In this document: positions 24,707-31,254 of the stretch, piece by piece
Layout: every line of letters begins with the position of its first letter
Position numbering within the stretch: the first letter of the stretch is position 1
Assembly: GCF_036906915.1 (NCBI RefSeq)
Contig: NZ_JBAKHX010000063.1
Span: 1 to 50,202 of the forward strand
From: Phytohabitans sp036906915
GTDB taxonomy: Bacteria > Actinomycetota > Actinomycetes > Mycobacteriales > Micromonosporaceae
Reading direction: 5' to 3'
DNA: 50,202 nucleotides
Notes under the pieces: model-generated
What the model was told of the DNA's origin: nothing
Seen by the model: only the letters and a program-made list of their open reading frames with translations
The model's database searches: none
Position numbers and translations under genes: made by a program

Positions 24707-24827
24707 GTTCGGAAGCTTCAGATGGGCCCCCTGCCGCGCCTTCCGCAGGCGCTCGCCACCCAGCCACCCGGTCCCCGCCGCGCCGCCGCGCTCCGCCGCC
24801 GCGCTCCGCGGCGCGGCCCTTTCCGTC

Positions 24828-24903
24828 GATCAAGGGCAAACGCACGTGGTTGGATCTCTTTTCCGCGTGCGTTTGCCCTTGATCGATGCGGATGTCCTTG
24901 ATC
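24828..24903 (+). repeat. 76-bp palindromic repeat, copy 3 (left arm of element 2)
   Basis: The cleanest copy: GATCAAGGGCAAACGCACG and its exact inverted complement bracket a 19-nt centre (24828-24884), followed by a 19-bp tail GATGCGGATGTCCTTGATC. Confidence 0.88.
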
Positions 24904-25322
24904 GGCGGACGCCCGCCGCCTCGCGTCCGCTGCGTGCGCCGCAGCCAGGCAACGACCGCCGCGGGCGGCGCGCGTGGTAAAAGTCGCCGAGGTAGCGCGG
25001 TATATCCGCCTGCTCAGCAAGATCTACGCGCGGACGGCCGCCGCAGCGGCGGCATGGCGGCCCGGCGGCGGCCCGGCGGCGGCCCGGCGGCGGTGCCCGC
25101 GGGCCGCGGCGACGAATCACCCGGCCTGGTGCGCCCACAACGTTCACTGGCACGGGTTCTGGCTGATACGGCGCCCAATGCGGCGCCGAAAGCCGCCAAG
25201 ATCTCGTCCGCCATACGCGCGAAGCGGGCAATGGCCGAGGCCGTAGCCGTCGCGGGGCACCGGCGGGCACGCGCAGCGAACAGACCGGCGGACGCCGCAC
25301 CCAGGCGGCGTTTTCCCTCACC

Positions 25323-25398
25323 GATCAAGGAGATGTCCATTGATCAAGGCCAAACGCACGCGGAAAAGAGATCGAACCACGTGCGTTTGCCCTTGATC
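25323..25398 (-). repeat. 76-bp palindromic repeat, copy 4 (right arm of element 2)
   Basis: Inverted copy: 19-bp tail (25323-25341) then the 57-bp palindromic part (25342-25398) with GATCAAGGCCAAACGCACG and CGTGCGTTTGCCCTTGATC arms. Confidence 0.88.
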
Positions 25399-25410
25399 GG
25401 CGGAAAGGGC

Positions 25411-25536
25411 GTGACGCGGACAACGCGACGCGCACAACGCGACGCGCACAACGCGACGCGGACAACGCGGCGCGGACAACGCGACGCGGACAACGCGACG
25501 CGGACAACGCGACGCGGACAACGCGACGCGGACAGG
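25411..25536. repeat. Nine-unit 14-bp tandem repeat
   Basis: Unit GCGACGCGGACAAC, eight full units and a ninth ending in GG, differing by single bases (for example GCGCAC in units 2-3). A period of 14 is not a multiple of 3, so coding is unlikely. It starts 12 bp beyond element 2. Confidence 0.88.
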
Positions 25537-25654
25537 GAGAGGTGGCGCGGCCGCGCGGGAAGGCGTAGCGCGGCGGGCGTGGACCTGGAGGCGCGGCGCG
25601 GCCGGGCCGGGCGGCGCGGAGGTGCGGTGAGACGGTGTGGGCGGATGGGATCTC

Positions 25655-25660
25655 TTGACA
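25655..25660 (+). promoter_or_regulatory. -35 box of galactanase operon promoter
   Basis: TTGACA within CTCTTGACATC. Operator O3 starts 9 nt later and occupies the spacer/-10 zone; the best -10 candidate (CAGTAT, 25681-25686) needs a 20-nt spacer, so the exact start is uncertain. Confidence 0.4.
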
Positions 25661-25668
25661 TCCATCGC

Positions 25669-25682
25669 TGTAAGCGCTCACA
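25669..25682. promoter_or_regulatory. LacI-type operator O3
   Basis: TGTAAGCGCTCACA, one mismatch to O1, inside the promoter of the galactanase operon. Confidence 0.72.
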
Positions 25683-25695
25683 GTATGTCGGGAGT

Positions 25696-25709
25696 GTTAC
25701 GTACGTAAC
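25696..25709. promoter_or_regulatory. Palindrome with TACGTACGTA core
   Basis: GTTACGTACGTAAC, perfect 14-bp palindrome between O3 and O4. The same 10-bp core recurs at 30388-30397 upstream of the sigma-factor gene. Binding protein unknown. Confidence 0.35.
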
Positions 25710-25724
25710 TCCTCGTCAAGTGAC

Positions 25725-25738
25725 TGTGAGCGCTCACA
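25725..25738. promoter_or_regulatory. LacI-type operator O4 overlapping a start codon
   Basis: Perfect TGTGAGCGCTCACA whose last A is the first base of the ATG at 25738. With O3 (56-bp centre spacing) it could support looping or block transcript elongation. Confidence 0.78.
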
Positions 25739-26400
25739 TGAAGAAGTTACGAGCCGCCACCATCGCTTTCGCCGCCATTCTCGCTGGCGGCGCAGTGCCG
25801 GCCAGCGCCGCCGAAGCCGCTTCCACCATCCAGAATCCGGGATTCGAGGACGGCCTCGCCGGGTGGAGAAGCACCGGTGCCGCCGCGACTGGGGGCCACA
25901 CCGGTGCCCATCATCTGAGCCACGCAGGCAAGGCTGTCACGTACCAACGGGTGGCCGGGCTCGCGCCGGGGGCGTACACCTTGCGGGTGTGGGTGCGCGG
26001 CGGTGGCGCCGCGTCTGCCGCGCTGGCCGGCTGCGGCGTCGCGGATCGTCGCGTCGACGTGCCGCGCACGGGCCCGGACCTGTGGGTGCAGGTCGCGGTC
26101 AGCGCGTGGGTGAGCGGCCGCTGCACGATCACGCTGTCGTCACGGGACTGGGCGGACTTCGACGATGTCACCCCCGCTGGGGGTGCGCTGGATCCCGTGC
26201 GGATCAAGGGTGCCGACATCTCGCACCTGGCGAAGAACGAGGCGTACGGCGCTGTTTACCGCGACCGGAGCGGACGGCGCGGCGACGCGGTGCGGCTCCT
26301 GCGCGCGAACCCGTCCTCTGGGGACGGCTGGGAGAACCAGGCGGTCTTCGACTACTCGGGTCGGGCGCTGCCCGCGCTCCGCGTCTTCGGGAGGTTCTGA
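25738..26400 (+). CDS. Secreted CBM protein, GH53 galactanase paralogue lacking its catalytic barrel
   Basis: 220 aa. A signal peptide (MKKLRAATIAFAAILAGGAVPASA) and a carbohydrate-binding module (about 28-150: TIQNPGFEDGLAGW...WADFDDV) parallel those of the next gene. After it comes the first part of a GH53 domain (KGADISHLAKNEAYGAVYRD...RLLRAN), which then jumps directly to the GH53 C-terminus (SSGDGWENQAVFDYSGRALPALRVF). Relative to the downstream gene about 275 codons, including both catalytic Glu, are missing in frame. It cannot be a galactanase but could still bind galactan. Codon 4 is TTA, rare in such genomes. Operator O4 covers its start; no clear ribosome site. Stop overlaps the start of the intact GH53 gene (TGATG). 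Confidence 0.82.
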   Translation: MKKLRAATIAFAAILAGGAVPASAAEAASTIQNPGFEDGLAGWRSTGAAATGGHTGAHHLSHAGKAVTYQRVAGLAPGAYTLRVWVRGGGAASAALAGCGVADRRVDVPRTGPDLWVQVAVSAWVSGRCTITLSSRDWADFDDVTPAGGALDPVRIKGADISHLAKNEAYGAVYRDRSGRRGDAVRLLRANPSSGDGWENQAVFDYSGRALPALRVFGRF

Positions 26401-27908
26401 TGAGGGTACGGCTCGCACTACTGTCGGTGGTGCTCCTGCTGGTGCCGGCGGCGCCCGCCGCGGCCGCCACGACTCTGACCAACGCCGGCTTTGAGTCTGG
26501 GCTCAGCGGGTGGAGCGGCAACGGGTACACCGAGTCGGGCGGGCGCTCGGGCAACAACCGGCTCACCCACTGGGCGTCGTCGGCGTACCAGCGGGAGACG
26601 TACCAGACGCTGACCGGGCTCACCAACGGCAGCTACACGGCGCGCGCCTGGATCCGCTCCGGCGGTGGCCAGAACGCCGCCTACCTGGCCCTGAAGAACT
26701 GCGGCAGCGGCGAGCAGCGCGCGACAGTTCCGGCCAGCGACGCGTGGACGCAGATCTCGGTGACGGTGATCGTGTCGGGCGGCAACTGCACCGTCAGCCT
26801 GTTCTCCAACGCGAACGCCGGCAACTGGGCCAGCTTCGACGACGTCACGTTCGGCCCTTCGACGGGCGGAGGGGGCAGCACGATCCAGATCCGTGGTGTG
26901 GACATCTCCACGCTGAAGAAGGGCGAGGACCGCGGCGGCGTATACCGGGACAGCGCCGGGACGCAGCGCGACGCCCTCACGATCCTGCGCTCCAGCGGGG
27001 TCGACTACGCCCGGCTCAAGGTGTGGGTGAACCCGGCCGACGCCTACAACAACAAGGCCCGGGTGCTTACCATGGCGAGCCGCGTCAAGGCGCAGGGCAT
27101 GAAGCTGCTGGTCGACTTCCACTACTCCGACTCGTGGGCCGACCCGGGCAAGCAGAACAAGCCCGCCGCGTGGGCGTCGATGTCGTTCAGCCAGCTGCGG
27201 CAGGCGGTGTACGACCACACGTACGACGTGCTGAACGCGTTGAAGGCGCAGGGAACGACGGCCGATATGGCGCAGGTGGGCAACGAGATCAACGACGGCA
27301 TGCTGTGGCCGGACGGGCGTAGCTCCAACTGGGCGAACCTGGCCTCGCTGCTCACCGCGGGCAGCCAGGCGGTCAAGGCGGTGTCGTCGTCGACGCAGGT
27401 GATGCTGCACCTCGCCGAGGGCGGCAACAACAGCCAGCACCGCTGGTGGTTCGACCAGGCCACCTCGCGCGGCGTGCCGTTCGACGTGATCGGGGTGTCG
27501 CACTACATCTACTGGCACGGCACGGTGTCGAGCCTCCAGGCCAACCTCATCGACCTCGCCGCGCGGTACGGCAAGCCGATCGCGGTCGTGGAGACGGCGT
27601 ACGGCTTCACGCTCAGCCAGGACGACGGCGAGCCGAACATCTTCAATTCGTCGCTACAGCAGGCCGGCGGCTACCCGGCGAGCGCGCAGGGCCAGACGGA
27701 CGCGCTGCGGGCGGTGTTCAACGCGGTCAAGGCGGTGCCGAACGGCCGCGGGCTCGGCGTCTTCTACTGGGAGCCGACGTGGACGGCGGTGACCGGCAAC
27801 GGCTGGGACCCGACCAACCCGTCGTCCGGCAACGGCTGGGAGAACCAGGCCCTCTTCGACTACTCCGACCGGGCCCTCCCGGCGTTGCAGGTCTTCACAA
27901 ACCCCTGA
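26400..27908 (+). CDS. Secreted GH53 arabinogalactan endo-beta-1,4-galactanase with CBM
   Basis: 502 aa. Signal peptide (1-22, ending APAAAA), an N-terminal carbohydrate-binding module (about 24-155, perhaps CBM61-like, a family known to accompany GH53), a Gly/Ser linker (STGGGGS) and a GH53 (beta/alpha)8 domain (about 163-498). Catalytic residues are visible: acid/base Glu in QVGNEINDGMLWP (near 296) and nucleophile Glu in AVVETAYGF (near 398). It should cut beta-1,4-galactan side chains of pectin outside the cell, feeding the ABC importer. GGGAGG precedes the ATG, which overlaps the upstream stop. The 3' end overlaps the convergent EAL gene by 14 nt. Confidence 0.93.
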   Translation: MRVRLALLSVVLLLVPAAPAAAATTLTNAGFESGLSGWSGNGYTESGGRSGNNRLTHWASSAYQRETYQTLTGLTNGSYTARAWIRSGGGQNAAYLALKNCGSGEQRATVPASDAWTQISVTVIVSGGNCTVSLFSNANAGNWASFDDVTFGPSTGGGGSTIQIRGVDISTLKKGEDRGGVYRDSAGTQRDALTILRSSGVDYARLKVWVNPADAYNNKARVLTMASRVKAQGMKLLVDFHYSDSWADPGKQNKPAAWASMSFSQLRQAVYDHTYDVLNALKAQGTTADMAQVGNEINDGMLWPDGRSSNWANLASLLTAGSQAVKAVSSSTQVMLHLAEGGNNSQHRWWFDQATSRGVPFDVIGVSHYIYWHGTVSSLQANLIDLAARYGKPIAVVETAYGFTLSQDDGEPNIFNSSLQQAGGYPASAQGQTDALRAVFNAVKAVPNGRGLGVFYWEPTWTAVTGNGWDPTNPSSGNGWENQALFDYSDRALPALQVFTNP

Positions 27909-29757
27909 CCGCGAGCTCCAGCACGATCGACTGCTCGGCCGATCGCGGTGCCCCCGCGATCGGCCGAGGCATCCCCACGGCCTCGCCCTGCACGAAGTCG
28001 ACGCCGTACCCGCGCAGCAGGTCGATCGTGGCGTCGTCCTTCACATACTCGGCCGCTGTCAGGATCCCCAGCGCCCGGCACATCTCCACCAGCGAACCGA
28101 CCATCGTCCGTGCCGCCGGCGAGTTCCGGATGTCGACGATGAACTCACCGTCGATCTTCACGAGGTCGATCGGGAACGACCGCAGGTAGCTGAACGAGCT
28201 GTATCCGGTGCCGAAGTCGTCGAGCGCGAGCTGGCAACCGAGCTCCCGGATGCCGTTCGCGAAGGTCAGCGCCTGTACCCGGCTGCCGATGATCGCCGTT
28301 TCGGTGATCTCGAAGGTGACCTGCCGGGGGTCGACGCGGTACTGGTCCATGAGGTCGCACACGTGGCCCAGCAGATCTGGGTCGTCCAGCGAACGCGCGT
28401 TGAGGTTCACCTGATAGTGCGACGTCGGCGGCCCCTGGGCGATCAGATCCATCGTCCTGTCGAGCACCCACCGGTCGATCACCGGCATCTCGTCGACCCG
28501 CTCCGCGATGTCGAGGAACGGCGATGGTGACACCGGCTCGCCGGCTTCGTTCAGCGGCCGGAGCAGGATCTCCTGGCGGGTGATCTGGTTGAGCCGCAGG
28601 TCCAGGATCGGCTGGGTGTACAGAGTGAAGCCGTTGCCCGCCACCGCCGCGCGCACGCGGGTGCGGCAGGTCTCCGCCCGCTCGTCGGCTGGCGCGGGCT
28701 GCGGCCAGGCGTGCAGGCTCTCGCCGGTCTCCTTGGCCCGCCGCCACGCCGACTCGGCGTCGATGATCAGGTCGAAGCTGGACGCCCCGTCGTTGGCCAG
28801 GTATCGCACCAGCCCGCCCCACGCGTCGACCCGCAGCCGGTGCCGTCCGGTCACAAAGGACTGACCTCGGAGGGCCTCGACGATGGCGCGCGCCCGTGCG
28901 GTGGCAGCCCTCAGCGGCGTGTCGTGCATGAGGACGCCAAGCTCGCCGTAGCCGACCACTCCGCACAGGTCGCCGCGCTTGGCGACCTGCATGACAAAGG
29001 CGGCAACAGCGGCCGAGAGAGCAGAACCGTCGGCCTCCGCCGGCCCCACCATCTCCGTCGCCACGACCAGCAGCGCTCCGGTGCCGGCACGAAGCGCCCG
29101 CTCCACCTCGTCGGTGAACCGGATCCGGGTAAGGAGCCCGGTCACCGGGTCGGCGTGCGGCGGCTCGGCCTGCACGGTCTGCCGGCGCCGGGCGAGCCGG
29201 TCACGCTCCTGGCGAGCCAGCTCCAGCTCGGTGACGTCTTCGACGGTGGCGACGATGCCGTACGGGCGGTGGCCGTCGCCCGCGACCACCTCGATCACGC
29301 CGTGGACGTATCGCGTGGTGCCGTCGTGCCGGATCACCCGGCACGTGGTCTCCGTGACGCTCCCGTTGACCCAGGCGCGCACCGCGGCCCGGTGTGCCTT
29401 GATCGCGTCGGCGGGGTGGATGGCCGCGAAGAGCGCGTCGATCGACGGCCGCACCGCACCCGGCGGGCGGCCCAGGATCAGTGACATCTCGTCGGTCCAG
29501 GTCAGCTCGCCGGTATCGGCCAGCCACGTGACGCTGCCGAGCTTGGCGAGCTGCGCGGCTCGCACGATGCGGGTCACCTCGTCGGCGACCGTGGTCAGCG
29601 GGTCGGACGGGTCGACGTCGCCGACGACGTCGAGCCTCTCGGCGGTGGCATCGGCGTACCGCTTCAGGATCTGGTCGGCGGCGCGCCGGGCGCGTGCCAG
29701 CTCGAACGAGGTGGGCGTGGGGTCGGCCGCCAGCGCCAGGATGTCGTCGAGGTCCAT
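27895..29757 (-). CDS. PAS / degenerate GGDEF / EAL domain c-di-GMP protein
   Basis: 620 aa from ATG 29757, 2 nt after the sigma-factor stop. N-terminal helical part (1-65), PAS/PAC domain (about 68-180: LADTGELTWTDEMSLILGR ... GIVATVEDVTE), then a GGDEF-like domain in which the active-site loop reads GYGEL near residue 269, so cyclase activity is unlikely. The EAL domain (about 375-615) keeps EILLR (ExLxR), VNLNA, EITET, DDFGTGYSS (near 514), VKIDGEF and VQG; the AEGVE-type motif is altered to AEYVK. Likely a c-di-GMP phosphodiesterase or receptor. Soluble. Operon with a sigma factor suggests it tunes or is tuned by that regulator. The longer open frame upstream is antisense to the sigma gene. 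Confidence 0.9.
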   Translation of the reverse strand: MDLDDILALAADPTPTSFELARARRAADQILKRYADATAERLDVVGDVDPSDPLTTVADEVTRIVRAAQLAKLGSVTWLADTGELTWTDEMSLILGRPPGAVRPSIDALFAAIHPADAIKAHRAAVRAWVNGSVTETTCRVIRHDGTTRYVHGVIEVVAGDGHRPYGIVATVEDVTELELARQERDRLARRRQTVQAEPPHADPVTGLLTRIRFTDEVERALRAGTGALLVVATEMVGPAEADGSALSAAVAAFVMQVAKRGDLCGVVGYGELGVLMHDTPLRAATARARAIVEALRGQSFVTGRHRLRVDAWGGLVRYLANDGASSFDLIIDAESAWRRAKETGESLHAWPQPAPADERAETCRTRVRAAVAGNGFTLYTQPILDLRLNQITRQEILLRPLNEAGEPVSPSPFLDIAERVDEMPVIDRWVLDRTMDLIAQGPPTSHYQVNLNARSLDDPDLLGHVCDLMDQYRVDPRQVTFEITETAIIGSRVQALTFANGIRELGCQLALDDFGTGYSSFSYLRSFPIDLVKIDGEFIVDIRNSPAARTMVGSLVEMCRALGILTAAEYVKDDATIDLLRGYGVDFVQGEAVGMPRPIAGAPRSAEQSIVLELAVRGL

Positions 29758-29759
29758 CG

Positions 29760-30302
29760 TCACGCCCTGAACCCGGCCTCTTCGGCGATCCGCCGCAGGC
29801 GCTGTCGAGCCACGCGCTTGTACGTGCGCACGGTGTTGTACGCGACGCCGAGCACCCTGGCGATCTCCTCGTCCGACCAGCCGTCCAGCGACATCTGGAG
29901 GATCTCGCTCTGGCGCCGCGGCAGCTGCCGGAGCCACTCGGCGAGCAGGTCCCGCGCCTCCTGGGCGTTCGTCGGCGCCGCCAGCAGCCGGTCCGGCACC
30001 TCGTCGAGGGTGGTCATGCTGTTCTGGCGCCGCAGCTTGAGCTGGCCCATGAGCTTGTATCGCGCGGTGGTGAGCAGCCAGCCGAGCGGCTTCTCGAACT
30101 CCCGCACGTCGTCCCACTTGGCCCGTGCGGTGACGAACGCCTCCTGGACCGCCTCCTGCACGAGGTCGGGGTCGGCGCATCGGGCCTGCAGGAAGCGCTG
30201 GACCTTCAGGTAGTGCTCGCGGCAGAAGGCCTCGAACGAGGCGTTCAGCTCCGCCGCTGCCGCTGGCTCCGCATGTACGGCCGCCGGCTCGAGCGCGTTC
30301 AT
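29760..30302 (-). CDS. ECF-like sigma-70 factor
   Basis: 180 aa with region 2 (about 28-95: FEAFCREHYLKVQRFLQARC, EAVQEAFVTARAKWDDV, GWLLTTARYKLM) and region 4 (about 122-175: LPRRQSEILQMSLDGWSDEEIARVLGVAYNTVRTYKR). The ATG at 30302 is chosen over 30353 because GGAGG lies 7 nt before it. No anti-sigma or Zn-binding gene is adjacent; instead it is followed 2 nt later by the EAL protein. A LuxR-like reading of region 4 is possible, but region 2 motifs favour a sigma factor. Confidence 0.83.
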   Translation of the reverse strand: MNALEPAAVHAEPAAAAELNASFEAFCREHYLKVQRFLQARCADPDLVQEAVQEAFVTARAKWDDVREFEKPLGWLLTTARYKLMGQLKLRRQNSMTTLDEVPDRLLAAPTNAQEARDLLAEWLRQLPRRQSEILQMSLDGWSDEEIARVLGVAYNTVRTYKRVARQRLRRIAEEAGFRA

Positions 30303-30385
30303 GCCGCCGCCTCCAGATCCATCGTGTCCCCCTCCGCAGTTACGCTCCTGCATATCACTCTCTGTGGAAGAGTCGATGAAGGGGT

Positions 30386-30399
30386 TCTACGTACGTAGA
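30386..30399. promoter_or_regulatory. TACGTACGTA palindrome upstream of sigma-factor gene
   Basis: TCTACGTACGTAGA, perfect 14-bp palindrome 84 nt upstream of the sigma-factor ATG. The core is shared with 25698-25707. Confidence 0.35.
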
Positions 30400-30576
30400 G
30401 ATTCTTGCTTGATCGGCGCTAGGGCTCCTAGCAGGTGTGATTCATCCGATCATCCCACATAGACGAGCCGTAGGAGCCAGTCACTTTGCGTGACAGTCAG
30501 GACACTATTTGTCCGACAGAGCGCCGGCCGTCCCGATCCCTTGATCCAGTAGTCCACGTCACTAATCTTCGGATCC

Positions 30577-30627
30577 TCTTGTCGCTCGATACGTTGCCGA
30601 TATATCGTCAACACATCAACGACAAGA
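30577..30627. promoter_or_regulatory. padR promoter with nested dyads (candidate autoregulatory site)
   Basis: Outer perfect 8-bp inverted repeat TCTTGTCG (30577-30584) / CGACAAGA (30620-30627) encloses a 10-bp palindrome CGATATATCG (30598-30607) that overlaps the likely -10 (TATATC, 30601-30606; -35 TTGTCG 30579-30584). PadR proteins commonly repress their own promoters through such AT-rich dyads. Confidence 0.5.
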
Positions 30628-30642
30628 CGAAGGAGAACTGAG

Positions 30643-31206
30643 ATGGGATTCCGCAGAAGCGTCCATCACCTGCACGAGACACGCATGCGCGGCTTCGGAT
30701 TCGGGCCGCCCTTCCCGGGTGGCTGGGGAGGCCCTGGCGGCCACGGCCGTCACGGCCGCGGCGGCGGTCGCCGGCAGAACGTACGGGCCGCCGTCCTGGC
30801 GCTGCTCGTCGAGCGCCCGATGCACGGATACGAGATGATCCGCGAGTTGGAGAGCCGCACCGGCGGCATCTGGCGGCCGAGCCCCGGCTCGATCTACCCG
30901 ACGCTCCAGCTGCTCGAAGACGAGGGGCTGATCGTCGCAGATCAGCCAGGCGAGGGCCGCAAGCGGTTCACACTGACCGATGCCGGTCGCGAAGAGGCGG
31001 CACGCGCCGCCGAGGCCCCGCCGTGGCAGGAGTACGCCGACGACACCGTGTCCCAGGCGCAGGACTTCCGCGACGCGGCGTTCGGCATCATGAACGCGCT
31101 GCGCCAGGTCGGCTTCAACGGCACGGCCGAGCAGCGTACCCGGGCCCTGGAGGTCCTCAACGAGACCAAGCGCAAGCTGTACGCGATCCTGGCCGAGTCC
31201 GAGTGA
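30643..31206 (+). CDS. PadR-family transcriptional regulator with Gly/His-rich N-terminus
   Basis: 187 aa. The winged-helix PadR domain spans about 45-115 (NVRAAVLALLVERPMHGYEMIREL, WRPSPGSIYPTLQLLEDEGLI, RKRFTLTDAG), followed by a C-terminal dimerisation helix. The first 44 residues are unusual: a Gly/His/Phe/Pro-rich segment (about 16-43). AAGGAG precedes the ATG. No transporter or obvious target gene is adjacent on its strand; the nearest divergent unit is the sigma/EAL operon. Ligand unknown. Confidence 0.88.
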   Translation: MGFRRSVHHLHETRMRGFGFGPPFPGGWGGPGGHGRHGRGGGRRQNVRAAVLALLVERPMHGYEMIRELESRTGGIWRPSPGSIYPTLQLLEDEGLIVADQPGEGRKRFTLTDAGREEAARAAEAPPWQEYADDTVSQAQDFRDAAFGIMNALRQVGFNGTAEQRTRALEVLNETKRKLYAILAESE

Positions 31207-31218
31207 CCCGGCTCGCGA

Positions 31219-31245
31219 AAAGGGCCCGGCGATGCCGGGCCCTTT
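31219..31245. terminator. Bidirectional terminator between padR and ispG
   Basis: Perfect 12-bp stem AAAGGGCCCGGC / GCCGGGCCCTTT with a 3-nt loop (GAT), between convergent genes; A and T runs on the respective flanks suit both directions. Confidence 0.85.
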
Positions 31246-31254
31246 CGTGTGGGT

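Larger units (their letters stand above)
24828..25398. mobile_element. Element 2: 571-bp element with 76-bp terminal inverted repeats
   Basis: Copies 3 and 4 face each other around a 419-bp interior unlike that of element 1. Outside the 76-bp arms the inverted symmetry continues for 12 more bases (GCCCTTTCCGTC at 24816-24827 against GGCGGAAAGGGC at 25399-25410). No coding capacity for a transposase. It sits between the importer promoter and the galactanase promoter. Confidence 0.5.
24565..25737. other. 1.17-kb gene-free control region carrying operators, element 2 and tandem array
   Basis: Between the divergent importer and galactanase operons. In order: leftward promoter with operator O1, a rightward TTGACA with operator O2, low-complexity sequence, a 571-bp element with 76-bp terminal inverted repeats (24828-25398), a nine-unit 14-bp tandem array (25411-25536), more G/C-rich sequence, then a second rightward TTGACA with O3 and O4. 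A long open frame runs through part of it, but its translation is repeat-derived and unlike protein. Its interior 24904-25322 shows nothing I can recognise. Confidence 0.7.
30303..30642. other. Divergent regulatory region, sigma/EAL operon versus padR
   Basis: 340 bp, noticeably less G/C-rich than its surroundings. Contains the TCTACGTACGTAGA palindrome (30386-30399), GCTAGG-GCT-CCTAGC (30418-30432) and the PadR-type dyads at 30577-30627. No gene seen. Confidence 0.6.

Noticed and set aside
24904..25322. Gene fragment inside element 2
   Set aside because: Translated pieces such as VVKVAEVARYIRLLSKIYAR looked protein-like for a moment, but no family could be recognised and the rest is low complexity.
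25411..25536. CRISPR array
   Set aside because: Units of 14 bp follow each other with no spacers and no cas genes are nearby; this is a simple tandem repeat.
24886..26400. 504-codon open frame running from element 2 into the galactanase remnant
   Set aside because: Its first 280 codons are translations of the inverted repeats and the 14-bp array and resemble no protein. The gene proper starts at ATG 25738 with a signal peptide.
31219..31245. Riboswitch upstream of ispG
   Set aside because: It lies downstream of both convergent genes and is a plain 12-bp terminator stem.
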